A stretch of DNA of 64,000 bases, taken from positions 22,852,001-22,916,000 of the forward strand of contig JARKIP010000022.1 in assembly GCA_029990175.1 (NCBI GenBank), read 5' to 3'. The notes beneath the pieces were generated by a model, which made no database searches, had not been told where the DNA came from, and worked only from the letters and a program-made list of their open reading frames with translations. Shown here piece by piece: positions 29,761-42,092 of this stretch. Numbering within the stretch: the stretch's first letter is position 1; every line of letters starts with the position of its first letter. This stretch comes from Petunia secreta (Eukaryota; Streptophyta; Magnoliopsida; Solanales; Solanaceae). The position numbers were made by a program, and so were the translations under genes.

Positions 29761-32591
29761 TGTAACGACCCTCAAATAGTCGTTACGGGATCCAGGACCT
29801 CGATTTGTGTGTCAACAGTCCCAAAAGCTCCGTTAGGTCATTTATGACCCGTCTGTGAAATCTGAGTCGAAACGGAGTCCGTTTGATAGGTTTTCGAGAA
29901 AAGGATCCGTTTATGAAATTCCGGAAAGGAATTTGGGGTTTCGATAGGTCGTTTTGAGTAAACGAACCCCGATGGAAAATCCGAGCGCACCGTTAGGTCC
30001 GTCTCGTCATTTATGATATGTAGCAACCTTCAAAATTGAAAACGGACCTCGTTTGATAGGACTTTTGATAAAGTCCCCGTTTCGGAAGTTTAAAAGAGTT
30101 AAAAGAGGTTTCCGAGCTCGATTTGAGCAAATGAGCTCCGATGAGAGATCCGAAAGTTCCGTTAGGTTCGTATAGTCATTTGAGATTTGTAGCAACTTTC
30201 GGAATTGGATTCCGAGGTCGTTTGGTTAAATTTTGCTATTTTGGCGAAAGTCGAAAATTGAACCTTTGCCGTGGGACCCACTTTTTGAGTTCTGGAGGTT
30301 CGAATTGAGTTCCGTCTTGACGAGCATGTCACCCAAGTATTTTATGACCTGTGTGCAAAATTTGGGATCATTCCGAGCTTCGTAGGGTCCCGTTTTGCCC
30401 CTAAAACAGTAGAAAATCTGGTGCGACTTTTCTGTTCTGTTTTGGCGCAAACAGCCAGATAAAAGTTGATTTTCCGGCCAATCTGTAAGGAATTAGGAAA
30501 AACTTAAAACATTAAAGTTGTAGCTCTTTGAGTTGTGGTTCTAATGGCACCGGTTTCAGGTCATTTGGACATTCCTATCAAAAGTAATGATTTTTTCAAA
30601 AGAAGCTGTCACAGAGACAAAAAACTGCTATAAAAAGGCAATTTCGGGCCATTTCGGTTCATAACTTATAAAAATCATTTCGTGAGCTCTTGAGGCGATT
30701 TTTGGGTATTTCTTGAAGACCCAATCATACTTACACTTAAGGTAAGCCCTTTCAATCCATCTTTATGTTGATTAACACAAGAATCAAAGGGTTGATTCTT
30801 GGAAATGGGTTAGAACCCTAGATTCTTAAGAATTGGGGAAAGACATCAAGCAAGGCTCGCATGTGGAATCTAAGTGTACTTTTGGACTCACGGGAGCGTG
30901 GGGAGTCCGGAAAAGTACATTTTGTAAATTTAGGGCTCGGCTCTACCCGGGGGCATTTTGGTAATTTTTACCCTAGGATGCCTATAGGCTTAAATAGCTA
31001 TGATTGAGCACTCATAAGTGCTATATCTTGTCTTAATAGACCTAGTGGAGAGTCCTTCGCGGACAAGGCGAGCAGGAAAGGAGATTCTTCCCGGCATTTG
31101 AGCCCGAATTTCGAGGTAAGTGAGACTTGACCTCTATTGTGCTTGTGGACTCTTCCTTCATGCTAGTATGCTTCATGTACGCATATATATACCTAACAAT
31201 GGTTAGGATTAATGATGTGAATTACTTGCTATTATTGTTTGTTATAAATAGCGAGATTGTGACTCGACCGAGGTATGTGCCGGTCTAAACGCTACGTCGA
31301 GGTAGCTTAAATTTATATCGTAGTAACGCTTGCTACGCCATGCTTAGATAGCAAGAACATGGGACATGGCCGAGGATGTTGCCGGCATGTCATGATAAAT
31401 GTCTTGCCGAGGATTTTGCCGGCTTTTGTATGATATTGGTACTTGATTTGTTCACGTGCCGGGTTGGGTAGTGCTCTCTATACGTAACCTTGGGTTGGAC
31501 GACATGGGAGTAGGGATTGTACCCCCAAACTGTGGTCGAGTTAACCTTCGCCTTACGTTCAGCTAGCATAACCAACCTGGGTTACGGTGACTGTGAAATA
31601 TTATCGTTATTAATATTTCTGTTATTATTTCTGTTATTGTTATTAATGTCGTGGATATTAATACTGTTAGAGGGACACTTGACAGGGGGTGTTGTGTCGC
31701 CTATACTATGAGATGTGTCACACTTGACAGGGGGTGTGGTGTGGACACTTGATCTTTGAGATGTGACACACTTGACAGGGCGTGTGGTGTGGTCACTTGA
31801 TTTATTGAGATACGATGCACTTGACAGGGGGTGTGGTGCGATCGTAGATAGATTTGAGATGAGCCAACGACTACGGGTCGTTGATCTACTTATTCATGAT
31901 TGTGATAGTGACTTCGGGTCACGGTATATGGTTGATACTTAGTAGTGGTGTTGCTAGTCCACCGTAGGTCTAGGTTAGTCGGCACGGGAGTAGAGATTGG
32001 ACCTCCAAACCGCCGCTGAGTTGACCTATGCCTTACGTTGGATGGGCATAATCCTTGAGACTTCTGGTTACTACTTGTGTGTATGGAATGTGTTACATCT
32101 ATTTGTGATTTCACTACTTTATTGTATGATTACTATAGTATGTTGTTGCTTATGATGCATGTAGCGACTTGTCCCGCAAGGGTACCTTAGCGGGCCTGTC
32201 GGTGATCTTACTGGGCTTCGGCTCATAACTTACTCTGCTACGTGCGCAGGTCCTTTATCCAGTCAGCAGCCCGGACGTTAGCGGTTCCCGAGGCTTCTGA
32301 GACTTTTGATTGAGGTGAGCCGACCACACAGACCGTGGTGGCATACCGCCGGAGTCACTTAGAGATAGGACTCAGATTTCTTTGATGTATATTCATACTT
32401 TATTGAGTCACTCTTAGAATGCTCCAATTCTTTTGTGTGGATATATTCTTTTGGACTTCACCCTTTTATATTTATATATCCATTTATGATCTTTTCACAT
32501 TATTGTTCTTTTCCGCATCTTGTTTTATTGGTTCGCCTAGGCAAATGTTGTTTAGGTGCCATCACGAGCCCTTGGAAATTGGGTCGTGACA
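29761..32591 (+). mobile_element. Solo LTR of a Tekay-like Ty3 element (2,831 bp)
   Basis: It runs from TGTAACGACCCTCAAATAG to ATTGGGTCGTGACA with exact TSD CTTAT (29756-29760, 32592-32596). It is homologous to the LTRs of the chromovirus at 39823-55191. Its first part contains several copies of a module of about 165 bases marked by GAGCTCCGATG and GTTCCGTTAGGTTCGTA. Near 31675-31835 is a short array of CACTTGACAGGGGGTGTGGT. Insertion split the TATATATAGG box of the FBD-like locus. Confidence 0.9.
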
Positions 32592-32726
32592 CTTATATAT
32601 AGGCGAAGCAGTACGGTTCATGGGAAATTAGTGCAGAAAAGGAAGTTCATAGGAAATTGGCCGAGTTTATAAATTATAATACTACCTAGTTTTCTGACAC
32701 ATGCGATGCACGTATATTTCGAATAA

Positions 32727-32728
<2 letters not shown>

Positions 32729-32802
<74 letters not shown>
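32729..32802. repeat. (AT)n microsatellite
   Basis: About 74 bases of AT repeats, which also create a false Ile/Tyr ORF. Confidence 0.95.
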
Positions 32803-32805
<3 letters not shown>

Positions 32806-33746
32806 AAGACTTAGGACTTAGAAAAGAGGACATTAAGACAATATTTGTAATGATATTTAATTCAAGTTCAAATCAAAAGACATTTGTTCTTTTTTAGTTG
32901 TTAAGGATTGAACTAAGAGTTTTGAATATCGCATATAAATGACAAGATAAAGTTTTTGAATTTCAAAAGGTACTATACTTATCTTTGGTAATACTGAGAT
33001 CTTTTGTGGAAAGAAAGGTGAGTGAGTGATTGTTGGATCGGTGTATTTTATTACTGGATGATTTCTTATTTTTTCATCTGCATGCTATAATTAATGGTGA
33101 TTTTAGATTTTTATCTACATTATGTTAAGAGCTTCTTTTTCTAAAAATTATGAACCTTTTCGCTTCTCGAAATTCAATTCGACTAATCCTTGATTCTAAA
33201 TTAGACTATATTAAATTAATATTTTCAAATAAAAATTTGCATATTCAAAAACTATACAAAAAGTACTACTACATACAGCCCTTTGCATATCAATATGATG
33301 AAAAAACATCATCTTAAATTGTTGGTCAAAGTTCATCCACTTTGATTTTCAAAAACCGAAAAGGATATTACTTTATGAAACAATATTTATTTATGAATAT
33401 ATTCTTTATATAATTTAATGCTTGCTTATCTACTACGTACTAGTACATCTTCGGTGCTTTCAATGAGTCGCAAGCTAGCATGATCTCATGCCTTTAGATT
33501 TTTGGCCCATACAAAATCTCCCCCAGCCCTTGTTCCAAACACTAGTTAACTCCTGAAACATTTCGACAGTTTGACATTAATAAAGAGAAAACCAAAAGAC
33601 ACTAGACTGGCTTCGAATCTGCCAGAAATGACCATACGTTTCCCCTTAAATATATACTACTTCTCGAAACGCGATTTGCGCGTGTAGTCCATATTAATGA
33701 GAACAATTTTTTTTTCTAACCAAAAATATAGTAAGAAATCAACAGA
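32803..33746. other. AT-rich intergenic stretch
   Basis: No gene or repeat recognised. Confidence 0.4.
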
Positions 33747-34085
33747 TGTTGTAAAACTAACAGTAAAGTAGTGAAAGAATAAGATAAAATATATAAGAGG
33801 AGAAGGAAGAACTTGTATTATTCTCAAAGTATTTCAAGTGTGTCATCCATTGAGCCAAATGTGCTCTATTTATAGGATACAAATACATAGGTTACAAATC
33901 AACCCAAAGGTTTACAAGAATTAAATAGTGACTTAATAAGGAATTAGTGGTCACTTAGTGGGGAGGAATTAAGTAGGATAAAGTGGGGTAGTAAATCATA
34001 GGTTACAATTGAGTAAATAGTGAGTAGTGGCCATCTACACAAATAAATGAATTTATAACAAAAGAGAAATATTTAAAACAAAACA
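33747..34085 (-). mobile_element. Copia-like solo LTR (about 340 bp)
   Basis: On the minus strand it begins TGTTTTG and ends TTTTACAACA. It has a TATA box (CCTATAAATAGAGC) and the block GGCCACTACTCACTATTTAC typical of Ty1/copia LTRs in eudicots. The 7-base repeat TCAACAG occurs on both sides, one base off the left end. No internal region. The copia assignment is from general look. Confidence 0.55.
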
Positions 34086-35010
34086 TCAACAGTAATAAAG
34101 CAAACATAAGCGTAAAAAGTCATTGAAGAACTAAAAACAAAAATGAAAGAATGTTATACCTTATATGATTCATATTAACTTATTTATCTCTATCCATATA
34201 TTTCATAGAGTAAGCATATATTTGTAAAATCCATGTTTGAATTAACTCAAAAAATGAATTACTTTAATTCTCGTTCTAAACCTTGCCGCACGAATGAAAT
34301 ATATTTTATGACAGCACATGAGACATCTATAATGATAAGTGACCAATTTTATACTAAAAATCATAAGAAAATTAAATGTAATTAAGGAATCCTCCTGACA
34401 TTATCCGGTATACAACCAAAAAAAACTTATTCAGAAAATAGTGTTCATCAGTCTCGCAACAAAATGAACATTTTGTTAGAATGAAATGCTGTCTGCCTCA
34501 TTTGTATTGGCACAAGTCCAAGTAGAGTTCTGTTCAACTCTATACAAAAGCACGATGTCAATTGATTTTTCCTGAATGCGATAAAAAATAATCATTTCAT
34601 AAGCTGGGGAAACAAAATTCTATAGAAGTTTATTTTATTGCAACTTTTAAACATCAGAAAATCAATACGGAGTAAGAAGAAAAAATGATTAAAAAGTAAA
34701 AGAACATCCACGGAATGGACAAAAGCATTGTGCTCTCTAAACCAAATATATAATGTCACTGGGGAATATAAAATTGTATTGAATAGTAGTCTTTCATTTG
34801 CTCCAAGATTTACATTAACGGAAATGATTGTTAGAAATTCAACACAATTTAAAGAATATAAAATCAACAGTACTAGAATAGATTTATACATGTATGTACT
34901 ATGTAGATCACATACATGCACAGCCGATGAAATCATTTGTTGAGAGTGTAGTCCATACAAATTTATACATTAAATCGAGGAAGAGATTTATCTATCACAC
35001 ATATCATATA
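34086..35010. other. AT-rich intergenic stretch
   Basis: No gene supported; the ORFs here are AT-rich and lack motifs. Confidence 0.4.
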
Positions 35011-35284
35011 CTCCCTCCGTTTCTGTTTACTTATCCAAATTCACCAAAATCAAATTCTATGTTTACTTGTCCTTTTAGCAATTCAAGATAAAATTAGCTA
35101 TATTCTTCCTAATTCATCCTTGATATTAAATACCTTGTACATTTTTAAATTTCTTCCCAATTAAATACTATCTTGTACTTTTCAAGTATAATTAATTAGG
35201 GTATATTTGTCCAGTTTAAGTTTTTTTTTTTTCATGGTGGGAGTGAAAAGCTGAAAGTGGACAAGTAAACATAAACGGAGGGAG
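35011..35284. mobile_element. Stowaway-type MITE
   Basis: Inverted ends CTCCCTCCGTTTCTGTTTAC and GTAAACATAAACGGAGGGAG, flanked by TA at 35009-35010 and 35285-35286. Confidence 0.85.
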
Positions 35285-35334
35285 TAGCTATTATGGTATT
35301 CCCATCTAGAATATTCCCTAACAGAACATTTGAG

Positions 35335-35530
35335 TGTTTGGTAGCCGGGATAAAGATTATAATTCTGGGATAAAATTTGGGACTATTATTATCCCATGTT
35401 TGGTTTAAGGTATTAGTTAATGCTAGTACCACTTTTACACACAAAATGTGGGATTAGCTATCCCACATAGGAGGTGGTATTAACAATCCCAGATTATGTT
35501 AATCCTGGGATAACAACATGTGCTACCAAT
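35335..35530. mobile_element. MITE-like palindromic element
   Basis: TTTGGTAGC at the left and GCTACCAA at the right are inverted, and internal GGGATAA/TTATCCC and GGGATTAGCTATCCC blocks fold back. The superfamily is unclear. Confidence 0.5.
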
Positions 35531-35682
35531 GTATTTTGTTCAGGATACAGAGGTTTGCAGACGTTTCCAACTTCCAATATAAAGAGTACTTATTTGAAAA
35601 GACTTAAGCGTGTATCTCAAATTAATTATTATAATTTTGTATTATATTTGACTAAAGTCTTTCACTTTTTACCTAGTAGGTT

Positions 35683-35784
<102 letters not shown>

Positions 35785-36348
35785 CGATACCCTAAAACGT
35801 TCTGTCATTGCTGCTTAATTTCTTCAGAACTAATCACAAAGGATTCTGTTGGGCAAGTGCCCGTTATTGAGATCAATTAGGCAGGAAAAGCATTGCTGAG
35901 TCTAAACCAGTGTAAGCTCTCAGCCCTACTGTTTTTTATTTTTTTTGGTGTAGTGTTTATAGGGTTTGTTGGCCCATATGTGTTTATTAAGTTATTGTTG
36001 CGGTTTTTTGTGGTCCCCATGGACGTCTTCGTGTCAGAGCTTCCTAATCCTGATTGTTTGTTGCAGATGCGTAGCTATTGAATATTAATTTCGAAACTCG
36101 AACTTGGTTTTCCACTTTGTGGGTAGCTGGATAATTTCTTTGTATATAATTATTTTTTTCTTTGTTTGCGTTTAGTTCGATATGCTGTTAGTTAGTTTAC
36201 AATAAACTTCTAAAGGGTTATGAATTTTGGGGGTGGGGGTTTTTGTTCTAGACCTCAAAAAACCGTTTTGAAGCGTACATACATTGCAGTTTATATCTCT
36301 AATTAAAAATATTTCTTTACGTACGTTTGGTCAGATCTGCCGTTTTCA

Positions 36349-36560
36349 ATGGATCATGCAGACCAAGAACCCTCCGACCCCCCATATACTGTTTCAGATA
36401 TTGAGTCTATGTTAAGTAGAGTCCAAGAAGTTGAGGATTTATTATCTATCTACTGTCGATACTGAGAATGTATCTGCTGGCAATGAAGATATTGAGGTGC
36501 CACGTGTCAACGCGGTGGTAGAAAGCTGTGTGAACTTTTTGGAAGTTTGTATGTACAAAA
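36349..36560 (+). pseudogene. Partial upstream copy of the RING-protein gene
   Basis: It starts MDHADQEPSDPPYT and continues as a helical segment (IESMLSRVQEVEDLLS) before a TGA at 36463-36465. The next gene starts MDHANPEASYPT in the same way. The +2 frame stays open beyond the stop and reaches FLEVCM. The same DNA (TTTTTGGAAGTTTGTAT) lies after the RING gene near 37510, so the unit was duplicated. No RING domain in this copy. Confidence 0.45.
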
Positions 36561-36957
36561 TGCTTTGCATCGTTTTGTTTGAAGGCTCTGATTTTTGTAT
36601 TTTAGCCATTATTTTGATTCACAATGTCTGTACCTTTGTGGATTTTTCAATTTAGTGTGCTTGTATTTCTGTGCCTGAGTGTGCGTATCTATTCAACATC
36701 CTCAACACACATCACAACATTGTCCCAATATTAGATCCTTACTCATTTTGTGCTTGCTATGCGACTTTCCGCATGATGTCATTGCGGTTCCAAAGAAGTT
36801 GGGGTTGAAAAATTATTTTGTGTTGCAAACTTCTTCTGTTGTGGGATTGCGGCATAGTGTATACTTTTCAAATTAATGTTATAACCAATTTGTCATTGTC
36901 ATTTCTATCTCTTAGTAATAATATTCCTTCTTTGTTTGAACAGACCAACAGTTGGCT

Positions 36958-37476
36958 ATGGATCATGCGAACCCAGAAGCTTCGTACCCCACGTTATTGC
37001 GAATTGAGTATTTGTATAGAAGACTTGAACGGCTAGAGGATATAATGTATAGAGGCCGTCATCAGGAACGAAATACTACTTTTGATAATGGGAATGTATA
37101 TGCTTTCAATGAGGATAGTCAGGTACAAGGACACAATACTCACAACACGGAAGTAGCAAGCTGTGGGGGTGGTCCTTTCAACTGCAGTATTTGCTTGGAA
37201 GTGCCTCAAGTGCCTATCTTGACTTGTTGTGGGCACCTGTATTGCTTGCCATGTTTCTATCAGTTACCTTTGGTTGATACAAAGAATGCTACAAGGATAT
37301 GCCCTGTTTGAAAGGGAGATGTTGCAACTATTGATGTAACTCCCATTAATGGTTGTGGAGTCCGTACAGACGTCACACAACTGGGGTCGTCTGGCTTGAT
37401 GATACCACCACGACCAATTGCACGTCGAATAAAGATTGATAGATTTCATCCTGGTGAGGTCTCATATCCAGTCTAA
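36958..37476 (+). pseudogene. RMA-like RING-finger E3 ligase pseudogene
   Basis: After a helical N-terminus (LRIEYLYRRLERLEDIM) comes a C3HC4 RING: CSICLEVPQVPIL, CCGHLYCLPCF, ICPV. The next codon, which should be the last zinc-binding Cys, is TGA (37309-37311). The frame then stays open through KGDVATIDVTPINGCGV to TAA at 37474-37476, as in RMA-type proteins where CPVCK.. is followed by ..PI/LYG. RMA proteins are membrane-anchored ubiquitin ligases, but no membrane segment is found here. The truncated RING would lack a zinc site. An intron acceptor (TTTGAACAG) precedes the ATG, so a non-coding first exon is possible. Confidence 0.65.
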
Positions 37477-37787
37477 CGCTAATTGGGTAGAAACAATACT
37501 CAAAGCCGTAGAACCTTTTTGGAAGTTTGTATAAATAAAATGCTTAGCTTCGTTTATAACTTGCCTTCTGCATTGTTCCAGGTCGTAGAGAGACTATACG
37601 AGGAGTATAAACACTACAGCTGAATGGACTAGTGGTGAAATCATATATGTAATCTCGTACAATACATTCCTGTCAATTGAATTGGTCAAAAAAGACCATC
37701 TCCGCTCCGGTCCCGAAGCAAACCTTCGACTACCTATGCAAGGAGTGTTGTACAACTCTTGTAATTTATTTTGGACGACAGTTTCCT

Positions 37788-37898
37788 ACAAAAGTATACG
37801 CTTCTCTGTTTCAACCTTACTCACAGCCTTGAAACAAAGAGCGTATACTCTGTTTCAACCTTACGCACAGCCTTGAAACAGAGAGCGTATACTTTTGT
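37788..37898. repeat. Inverted repeat of two palindromic units
   Basis: The left arm ACAAAAGTATACGCT and the right arm AGCGTATACTTTTGT are exact complements. Between them TCTGTTTCAACC and CCTTGAAACA blocks alternate, giving two units of about 49 bases that can fold as a long hairpin or as two. Confidence 0.75.
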
Positions 37899-38930
37899 CT
37901 GGAACAACCGTATTCACAGCCCTAGGATTTAGAGCTGGAAGCTTCTCATGGGCAAATGTAGACCATCCAAGAGGGAAGGCATTTGTGGTAAGAAAAAGTC
38001 ACATGATCAGAATGTGTTTGTGACGATGTCTTTTATAATATTGCAAAGTGATAATATTGTGTTGATGTCCATCTATTTTGTTTCTGGAATTTTATTAGAG
38101 ATTTGCATTGCTCTATAACAGTCTTCTTTCACAACCGGTGCATGTCTGGACAGTCATTCTTTCACAACCGGCACTGACTTGGTTTCTCCTACAAAATTTA
38201 CTCTTTCAATAATATATCTCAGTACTTAATTAATCCATGTATCTCAATGAATGTATCGATTGGAAACCAAAACACTGTCTCTTTAATCTTAGTACCAATT
38301 TGGTTTAATTGCATCAACTGTCAAGTACTGGTACTCAAAGACGCAGTGAAAAATATTCCATTAGATGACGGAAGCTTAAACTCACGAGTATTGGAAACCA
38401 TAACTTGACCGACTGAACTAAGACAGGATGTTGAACTCAACATGAATTTATTTGAGACACTTATTACTAGTTACACGACCAAGCAAATAGACTTCTCTGA
38501 GCAATTTTGGTCGAAAGCCTTATTGGAGTGATACGAAGTACAGTATGACCAACCTCCAAAATGGTTTTGACTGAAGCAGCATATACATGTTACGTATGCA
38601 ACAGATATCGGGTTAATTAGATCTCTTGGCAACAAACTCTTACCCATCAAAGAATGTTGGCGCACAGATGGAAGTGCAGGAGTCAATTGACAAGTATAGA
38701 AGACATTGAGTATATCTTTCAAAAAGTCACATGGGCACCATGACACACAAGTTTGCTCGGAAATACGACGCATACACTCAAAGTAAATGAACTTGAATAA
38801 AGAGAGGGAGAAGAAGGATCGCCAACCTTGTGCACCATTATTTGCACCAAAATAGAGCAGACATCAAAATGGTGCAAACTAACTCCAACCCATTACATTT
38901 ATGTTCTCCTCTTTTCTACTACGTTATACT
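37899..38930. other. Intergenic stretch
   Basis: No gene or element recognised. A TTTCACAACCGG block is repeated at 38129 and 38160. Confidence 0.4.
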
Positions 38931-39060
38931 TCCTCCGGTCCATATTATTTGATGTTTTAGGTGTTTTCATGGGTATTAAGAAAATCACCTTTTTAGCATT
39001 AATTAGTACTCCCTCCGTCTCAATTTATGTGGCACCATTTGACAGGGCACGGAGTTTAAG
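38931..39060. mobile_element. Two abutting MITE fragments
   Basis: 38931-39008 matches one end of the inner MITE at 6379 in the other orientation. At 39009 a CTCCCTCCGTCTCAATTTAT end of the 27394 family begins and is truncated. Confidence 0.55.
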
Positions 39061-39343
39061 AAAATAGAGGTTGTCCTTGTTACACATATTTGGAGGAACA
39101 TGTGCGCGGATTATTTGGAGGAACATCATTACACATAATACTACTCTAGATACTAATTACAAATTGAGCTATTTTAATAACCAACATACATACACAGATT
39201 GATGTTCACTACCACGGGATGGAACAAATAGTGCTGCATTTTGACATAGGATCGGAAATATCAAAATTTTGCAGTACCCAAAGTAAACTTCAAAAAGGAA
39301 CAGCAGACTCAGACATAGGGAAATACAGATACCATAGAAAGAG

Positions 39344-39610
39344 TCAAATCAAACCCGAACCCTGCCATGGTGAGGCTGTAGGAGAGGCGATTTGCGCTCC
39401 TTCAGGACAATTTCCTTGGTGATTACTCAGTACTCGCTCTAAGATCGTCACGAAGTCTTCCAAACGCATCAGCAGCAAATCCACCTGACGAGAAACACGA
39501 TCGACCCGCACGGCCAATAAATTAACGTCGGATTTCACCGTGTTTACAGAGTGGAAAACTTTGTTATCCATGACGACGCGAGGGCGTAGGCTGCATCTTT
39601 CTACAGGCAT
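39344..39610 (-). CDS. Small coiled-coil protein, paralogue of the E1-split gene
   Basis: The frame gives 88 residues from the first ATG, or 75 from the internal MDNKVFHSV start, which aligns better with its relative. The core (VKSDVNLLAVRVDRV, RQVDLLLMRLEDFVTIL) is a heptad coiled coil. It shares SDV..LAV, QV..L and the closing GN with the protein at 7339. A Pro/Ser tail follows. The chromovirus at 39823 is inserted about 210 bases upstream on the minus strand, so its promoter is probably damaged. Function unknown. Confidence 0.5.
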   Translation of the reverse strand: MPVERCSLRPRVVMDNKVFHSVNTVKSDVNLLAVRVDRVSRQVDLLLMRLEDFVTILERVLSNHQGNCPEGAQIASPTASPWQGSGLI

Positions 39611-40729
39611 ATCAATTTAACTTCACTATGTTAGAAACGACGAAAAGAAGAGGATATGCTTGGTTTTTGAGAGAAATAAGGGGGTTCTCAGTGACAATTT
39701 ACTCTAGGGCTATGGGAGAATATAATGGGCCGGGTTGGCAAGTTACTGCCAAATGTTTCGTAATTTTAATTTTCCTTGGAGGGAAAATCTTAAATCCACG
39801 AACCAAAACTGGTGGGATAATCTGTAATGACCTCAAATAGTCGTTTCGGGAATCGGGACCTCAATTTGTGTGTCGACAATCCCAAAAGCTCCGTAAGGTC
39901 CATTATGACATGCCTGAAAATTTTTAGCTGAAACGAACTTTGTTAGATAGGTATCGAAGAAAGACATCCGTTTCGGATATTCGTTAAGGCTAAAAGAGGT
40001 TTTGGAGCTCGATTTGAGTAAACGAACTCCGATGAGAGATCTGACGGTTCCGTTAGGTTCGTATCATCATTTGTAACTTGTAGAAACTTTTGAATTTAGA
40101 TTCCGGGGTCGTTTGATTAAAATTCGCTATTTTGGCGAAAGTCGAAATTTGACCCTTTCTCGTGGGACCCACTTTTTGAGTTCTAGAGCTCCGAATTGAG
40201 TTTCGTCTGGACGAGCATGTCACACAAGTCTTTTATCACTTGTGTACAAAATTTGGTGTCATTCCGAGCTTCGTAGGGTCCCGTTTGGACCCAAAAAACA
40301 GTGGCTGACCTGGTGCAAAGCCAAAAAAGCTGCTGAATTCTATTTTTTACTGTTCAGCCGGAAAGAAATCGATTTTTCAGATTGCGTAAGGGCTTAGAAT
40401 CCTTTCCTCACATGCTTACGAGTGCGACACTATTTCTTTGGCTTAGAGAGGAGTCTTACGGAGGCACATCGTTTGGGAAAGGAGGTCGTTCCTTAGCCAC
40501 TTGAGCCGATTTTGAGGTAAGTGAGACTTGACCTCTGTTTTGCTTGCGGATAAGATTTGATCTTGCTAAGTAAGATGTCGAGTACTTAATTGACTAGCAT
40601 TGTCTAGTAGATAGTATTCTATACTACTCATTATATTTATACAAAAAGGAGAAAGCACAAACGTGACTTGTGTATAGTCGATGTTGTGTGCCGGTATATT
40701 ATTGATATGCTCTAGGGACAGAGTTCGGT

Positions 40730-41523
40730 TGATGCAGTATAAAATGGCCTAAACGACAACCATCAAAAGCCAAGTTCGAGAGCACAAGGGATACGAGTCA
40801 AGGCCTCCGGTAACATCTTGAAGATCATACATTGGAGCGCCAAGGACATAGGAAAACAGGGCAGCCCAAAACAGGGCAAAACAGGGGAGCACACTGGGAG
40901 GTCACTGCCTGATGAAGGACAAGTGTTCTTCGCGATCGCGCCCATCACTGCGCAATTGTGAAGGGAAGTGCATTGCCTTGCGCGACAGCGTGTGAGCTCG
41001 CGCGATCACGAGGAGTTGAAGCCCAGTCCATTCGATCTCTGCGCGACAGCATCCCAACTGGCAAGATCGCGATGCCTTGAGGAATGCTCTGTGCGATCGC
41101 GAGCCTCCTGGCGCGATCGCGATGAAGAGAACCTGAGCAGCGGACCAGAATCAGCTTCAGGGGTCATTTTTGTCCATTTAACAATGTAAATGTATATATA
41201 GCACATTTGCTCTTCATTTTCATTAGTGAGCCATTTGTTTAGAAGATAGAATTGAGAGAGAACATTGAAGAGGCCGAGCCCTTCTTGTTTGAGCCCGAGG
41301 CTCGTGTATGTCTCGACTTGGAACCTATGGAGATCGACACCTAGTTTGATTCCATTGTAAGGTTCGAGTTTCCCTTCTCCCTTTTGAAATCGATTAACGT
41401 TAGTAAATTGAATTCGATTCTTTTTTCTAATTTCTTGCCTTTCTAGTCTTGAAATCTTGTTATCTTTATCGCTTCCGCATTGTATGTATCGTTTGTTGCT
41501 TCCACGTATTTTGCCCTGCATCA
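40730..41523 (+). repeat. E2 5' LTR (794 bp)
   Basis: TATATATA at 41193-41200 is the likely TATA box. Upstream, at 40932-41124, lies the GCGATCGCG palindrome cluster, in which several members are decayed. Confidence 0.9.
40932..41124 (+). repeat. GCGATCGCG palindrome cluster, 5' LTR of E2
   Basis: About eight GCGCGATCGCGA-like units, of which about three are exact. Compared with the 3' LTR, the changes (for example GCGCAATTGTGA and GCGATCACGA) are mostly C-to-T or G-to-A at CpG, as expected of methylated DNA. Confidence 0.8.
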
Positions 41524-41525
41524 GT

Positions 41526-41537
41526 TGGTATCAGAGC
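41526..41537 (+). promoter_or_regulatory. E2 primer-binding site
   Basis: TGGTATCAGAGC, complementary to initiator Met tRNA, two bases after the LTR. The following AAGGCTCGGG is shared with E1. Confidence 0.9.
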
Positions 41538-42007
41538 AAGGCTCGGGTTATGTTCTTACAAACCCCCGTTCCTTGTTCATCGTGTTAGTATCATTTTTGT
41601 TGTTGTGTTGTTCCTGAAAAATTGAAGAAAAACAAAAAAATTGAAAAACTAGAAAACTTGACAAAATTTGGTCGAGCGGGTTGGATACGAATCCCCGAGT
41701 GTTAAAAAGTAGTGGGGTTTGTTCCTTATTGTATTCCCGTCATTTTGATACCTATATCTCGTGTTTTGGTGTTGCGATTAAAAAACTCGAAAATCAAATC
41801 CAAAAGTTGTAAATTTCTTGAAAACGCTTCAAACTTGAATCGAATCTTTGTTGTTGTTTGTTAGAGGTTTAAACCCATTGGAAATTGGTTGTTATAGTTG
41901 AAAACACCATTGGGTATCGTTGGAACTGAGTAAAAATCGAGTCGAGGTGGTTTTGTGTGCCAAAAACTGAAGTTGCAGTCGGGATTCTGGTTCTGCACTG
42001 CAGACCT

Positions 42008-42092
42008 GCGCGATCGCGTGAGGTCTAGCGCAATCGCGCTGAGGAAAGCTTTTGCCTTCGCGATCGCGACTCCTCGCACGCGATAGCGAAGA
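42008..42092 (+). repeat. GCGATCGCG palindromes in the E2 leader
   Basis: Exact units at 42008-42018 and 42058-42069, with variants GCGCAATCGCGC and CGCGATAGCG. They sit where E1 has GGCGGTCCGCC units in its own leader. Confidence 0.85.

Noticed and set aside
32618..32833. ORF of alternating Ile and Tyr
   Set aside because: Translation of an AT microsatellite.
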